Below, piece after piece: positions 63,679 through 64,000 of a stretch of DNA of 64,000 nucleotides. The notes under the pieces were generated by a model that had not been told where the DNA came from, did not search any database, and was given only the letters and a program-made list of their open reading frames with translations. The stretch comes from Pseudomonadota bacterium (lineage in GTDB: Bacteria > Pseudomonadota > Alphaproteobacteria > Rhizobiales > Hyphomicrobiaceae), in contig JAFECG010000027.1 in NCBI GenBank assembly GCA_018242215.1, positions 1-64,000 on the forward strand. Reading direction: 5' to 3'. How positions within the stretch are numbered: position 1 is the first letter of the stretch; the number at the start of each line of letters is the position of its first letter. A program made the position numbers and the translations under genes.

Positions 63679-64000
63679 TCAGTCATCCGGCGTTGCGTTG
63701 ATGACGCGCAGCTTGTTGTCCGATAATGGCTTCTGCACGAGGTTTGCATTTTCCTGCAGAAGTTGCGCGCCAGACTCCCAAACATTCGTGCTCATTGCCT
63801 CGGCCTTGACCCTCGCGATCCAGTTCAGGTCGACGCCAGCCGGGACCCAGTATCGGTCGACCATTTTCAGCCATCCGTCCCGATTCAACGATACGAGGTG
63901 CTTGTGGGAATCGGACCTCGAGACCTCATGAAAGAGCCAGAGACTTGCGGGGGCGGCGAAGCGTTTGTCCCCCTGCACGTAGATGAAGACGCACATCGAG
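63679..64000 (-). CDS. ClpP-like periplasmic protein, partial
   Basis: The C-terminal ~106 residues of a protein that continues beyond the window end. The pattern SMCVFIYVQGDKRFAAPAS, WLFHEVSR and the tail ESGAQLLQENANLV fits the COG3904-type ClpP/crotonase-like periplasmic proteins, where Cys and Ser near the oxyanion region and a His in the helix are conserved. The 5' part is not visible, so the full length and signal are unknown. Confidence 0.6.
   Translation of the reverse strand, partial: SMCVFIYVQGDKRFAAPASLWLFHEVSRSDSHKHLVSLNRDGWLKMVDRYWVPAGVDLNWIARVKAEAMSTNVWESGAQLLQENANLVQKPLSDNKLRVINATPDD

Noticed and set aside
1-64000. CRISPR arrays, tRNA or rRNA genes
   Set aside because: No regularly spaced direct repeats, T-loop signatures or rRNA-like segments were noticed on reading; a tRNA scan was not possible.

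Overview
The window looks like a chromosomal accessory region of an alphaproteobacterium, probably Hyphomicrobiales. The signs are an HWE-type histidine kinase fused to CheB/CheR, a DUF6894 protein, several LysR/AraC regulators, a Pseudomonas-101-type NAD-dependent formate dehydrogenase next to cyanase, and moderate-to-high GC. No rRNA, tRNA or CRISPR array was recognised. The species cannot be fixed from sequence reading alone.

Layout. 0-7.4 kb: large HPII-type catalase, CheB esterase, CheB-CheR-PAS-HWE kinase, Crp/Fnr regulator. 7.4-17.7 kb: a stress and redox block with DUF6894 protein, zinc alcohol dehydrogenase, SDR, Tat-exported MBL hydrolase with divergent LysR, a cupin pseudogene, a secreted catalase-like peroxidase, an AhpD-like protein, a group II truncated haemoglobin, an ECF sigma/anti-sigma pair and a tiny secreted protein. 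17.9-20.6 kb: decayed LysR gene and short element-like genes (AlpA-like HTH, orphans). 20.6-29.6 kb: a block of poorly characterised genes resembling a conflict/defence island (two proteins with HEPN-like RNxxxH motifs, DUF2971, a PD-(D/E)xK-like/SEC-C protein, a KAP P-loop NTPase, a DUF4238-like protein). 29.9-34.4 kb: an integrase remnant, a PPOX protein, a sodium:solute symporter operon, an AHSA1/ArsR pair and an intact small tyrosine recombinase. 34.5-35.1 kb: a SLOG-domain protein.

35.19-39.91 kb is a 4.7-kb IS1-like transposon bounded by perfect 83-bp inverted repeats. It carries its transposase plus passengers: a P-loop ATPase, PIN-GNAT, a PUA-like protein, Fic, and a winged-helix-like protein. 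Several passengers are damaged by internal deletions. 39.9-42.8 kb: HupE/UreJ operon, YkuD_2-type L,D-transpeptidase-like protein, IS1182-type remnant. 43.1-50.1 kb: a metal or metallophore uptake locus comprising a ModE-like HTH regulator, TonB receptor, radical SAM protein, periplasmic binding protein, FecCD permease and ABC ATPase, with two palindromes in the regulator/receptor intergenic region. 50.2-53.1 kb: cyanase, formate dehydrogenase and LysR on one strand. 53.3-60.7 kb: two halves of a decayed integrase flank a secreted metalloprotease, two paralogous AraC regulators, a second catalase-like peroxidase and an MDR oxidoreductase. 61.3-64 kb: M23 peptidase, four-helix membrane protein, frameshifted DUF4019 gene, and a ClpP-like protein that runs off the window.

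The best candidates for something new are the radical-SAM-containing uptake locus, the passenger-carrying IS1-like transposon, and the 20.6-29.6 kb defence-like block. Starts were chosen from visible ribosome binding sites and family alignment from memory. Nothing here was checked by database search.
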